DNA of 6,192 nt from assembly GCA_038230975.1 (NCBI GenBank), contig JBBRMF010000297.1, forward strand, positions 1-6,192. The letters run 5' to 3'. Below, in pieces: positions 6,176-6,192 of the stretch; position 1 is the stretch's first letter; each line of letters opens with the position of its first letter. Under the pieces are notes generated by a model that made no database searches, was not told where the DNA came from, and worked only from the letters and a program-made list of their open reading frames with translations. The stretch comes from JANXVV01 sp038230975. GTDB lineage: Bacteria; Planctomycetota; Phycisphaerae; Tepidisphaerales; Tepidisphaeraceae. Made by a program: the position numbers and the translations under genes.

Positions 6176-6192
6176 CGGGCCACGACCGACGA

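Larger units (their letters stand above)
5882..6192. other. Gene-free repeat-rich region
   Basis: These 311 bases hold no credible coding frame. After the last stop comes a GC-alternating patch (5901-5915, GCGCGATTGCGCGCC), then the hairpin pair, the imperfect block and the 18-base inverted repeat listed separately. An 8-base palindrome TAGCGCTA (6011-6018) sits just before GAGCGTTTTT. The density of inverted repeats suggests a site where small repeat elements have accumulated. Confidence 0.6.

Noticed and set aside
5882..6192. CRISPR array
   Set aside because: The repeats are inverted, differ from one another and are not regularly spaced direct copies.

Overview
The window is a moderately GC-rich bacterial chromosome segment with five coding units and a repeat-filled right end. 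No gene fixes the taxon. The mix (a PHP-containing PolX, a family 4 glycosyltransferase of the 'REGLARALPQ' type, a long secreted helical protein with no recognisable family, few Shine-Dalgarno sites, hairpin-type dispersed repeats) suggests a member of Planctomycetota or a related PVC lineage. This is an inference with modest confidence.

Layout. Positions 1-1654 (+) hold the 3' part of polX, a family X DNA repair polymerase with a C-terminal PHP phosphoesterase; its first few dozen residues lie left of the window. Tail to tail with it, 1662-2147 (-) encodes a small protein with an N-terminal zinc ribbon and about one Sel1-like repeat. Positions 2148-2300 form a divergent promoter region. On each side a good -10 hexamer sits only 6-8 bases from the ATG, so both flanking transcripts look nearly or fully leaderless.

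From 2301 rightward there is a tightly packed likely operon. It starts with a 70-aa VapB-type (AbrB/MazE fold) antitoxin, followed by a 16-codon remnant of a VapC toxin start. Next come a GT4 glycosyltransferase (2557-3720) and a 715-aa exported alpha-helical protein of unknown function (3734-5881). The antitoxin stop overlaps the toxin-remnant start (GTGA), and the remnant's stop overlaps the glycosyltransferase start (ATGA). It looks as if a deletion or recombination removed nearly all of vapC and placed the glycosyltransferase under the antitoxin's promoter, with the toxin stub left as a possible translational-coupling leader. This is the most interesting structure in the window.

Positions 5882-6192 carry no gene. 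They contain at least three nested or adjacent inverted-repeat structures: a pair of REP-like hairpins facing each other (5925-5990), an imperfect palindromic block (6017-6114), and a perfect 18-base inverted repeat (6121-6175). They look like dispersed repeat elements that accumulate between genes. No tRNA, rRNA, CRISPR array or complete mobile element is visible.
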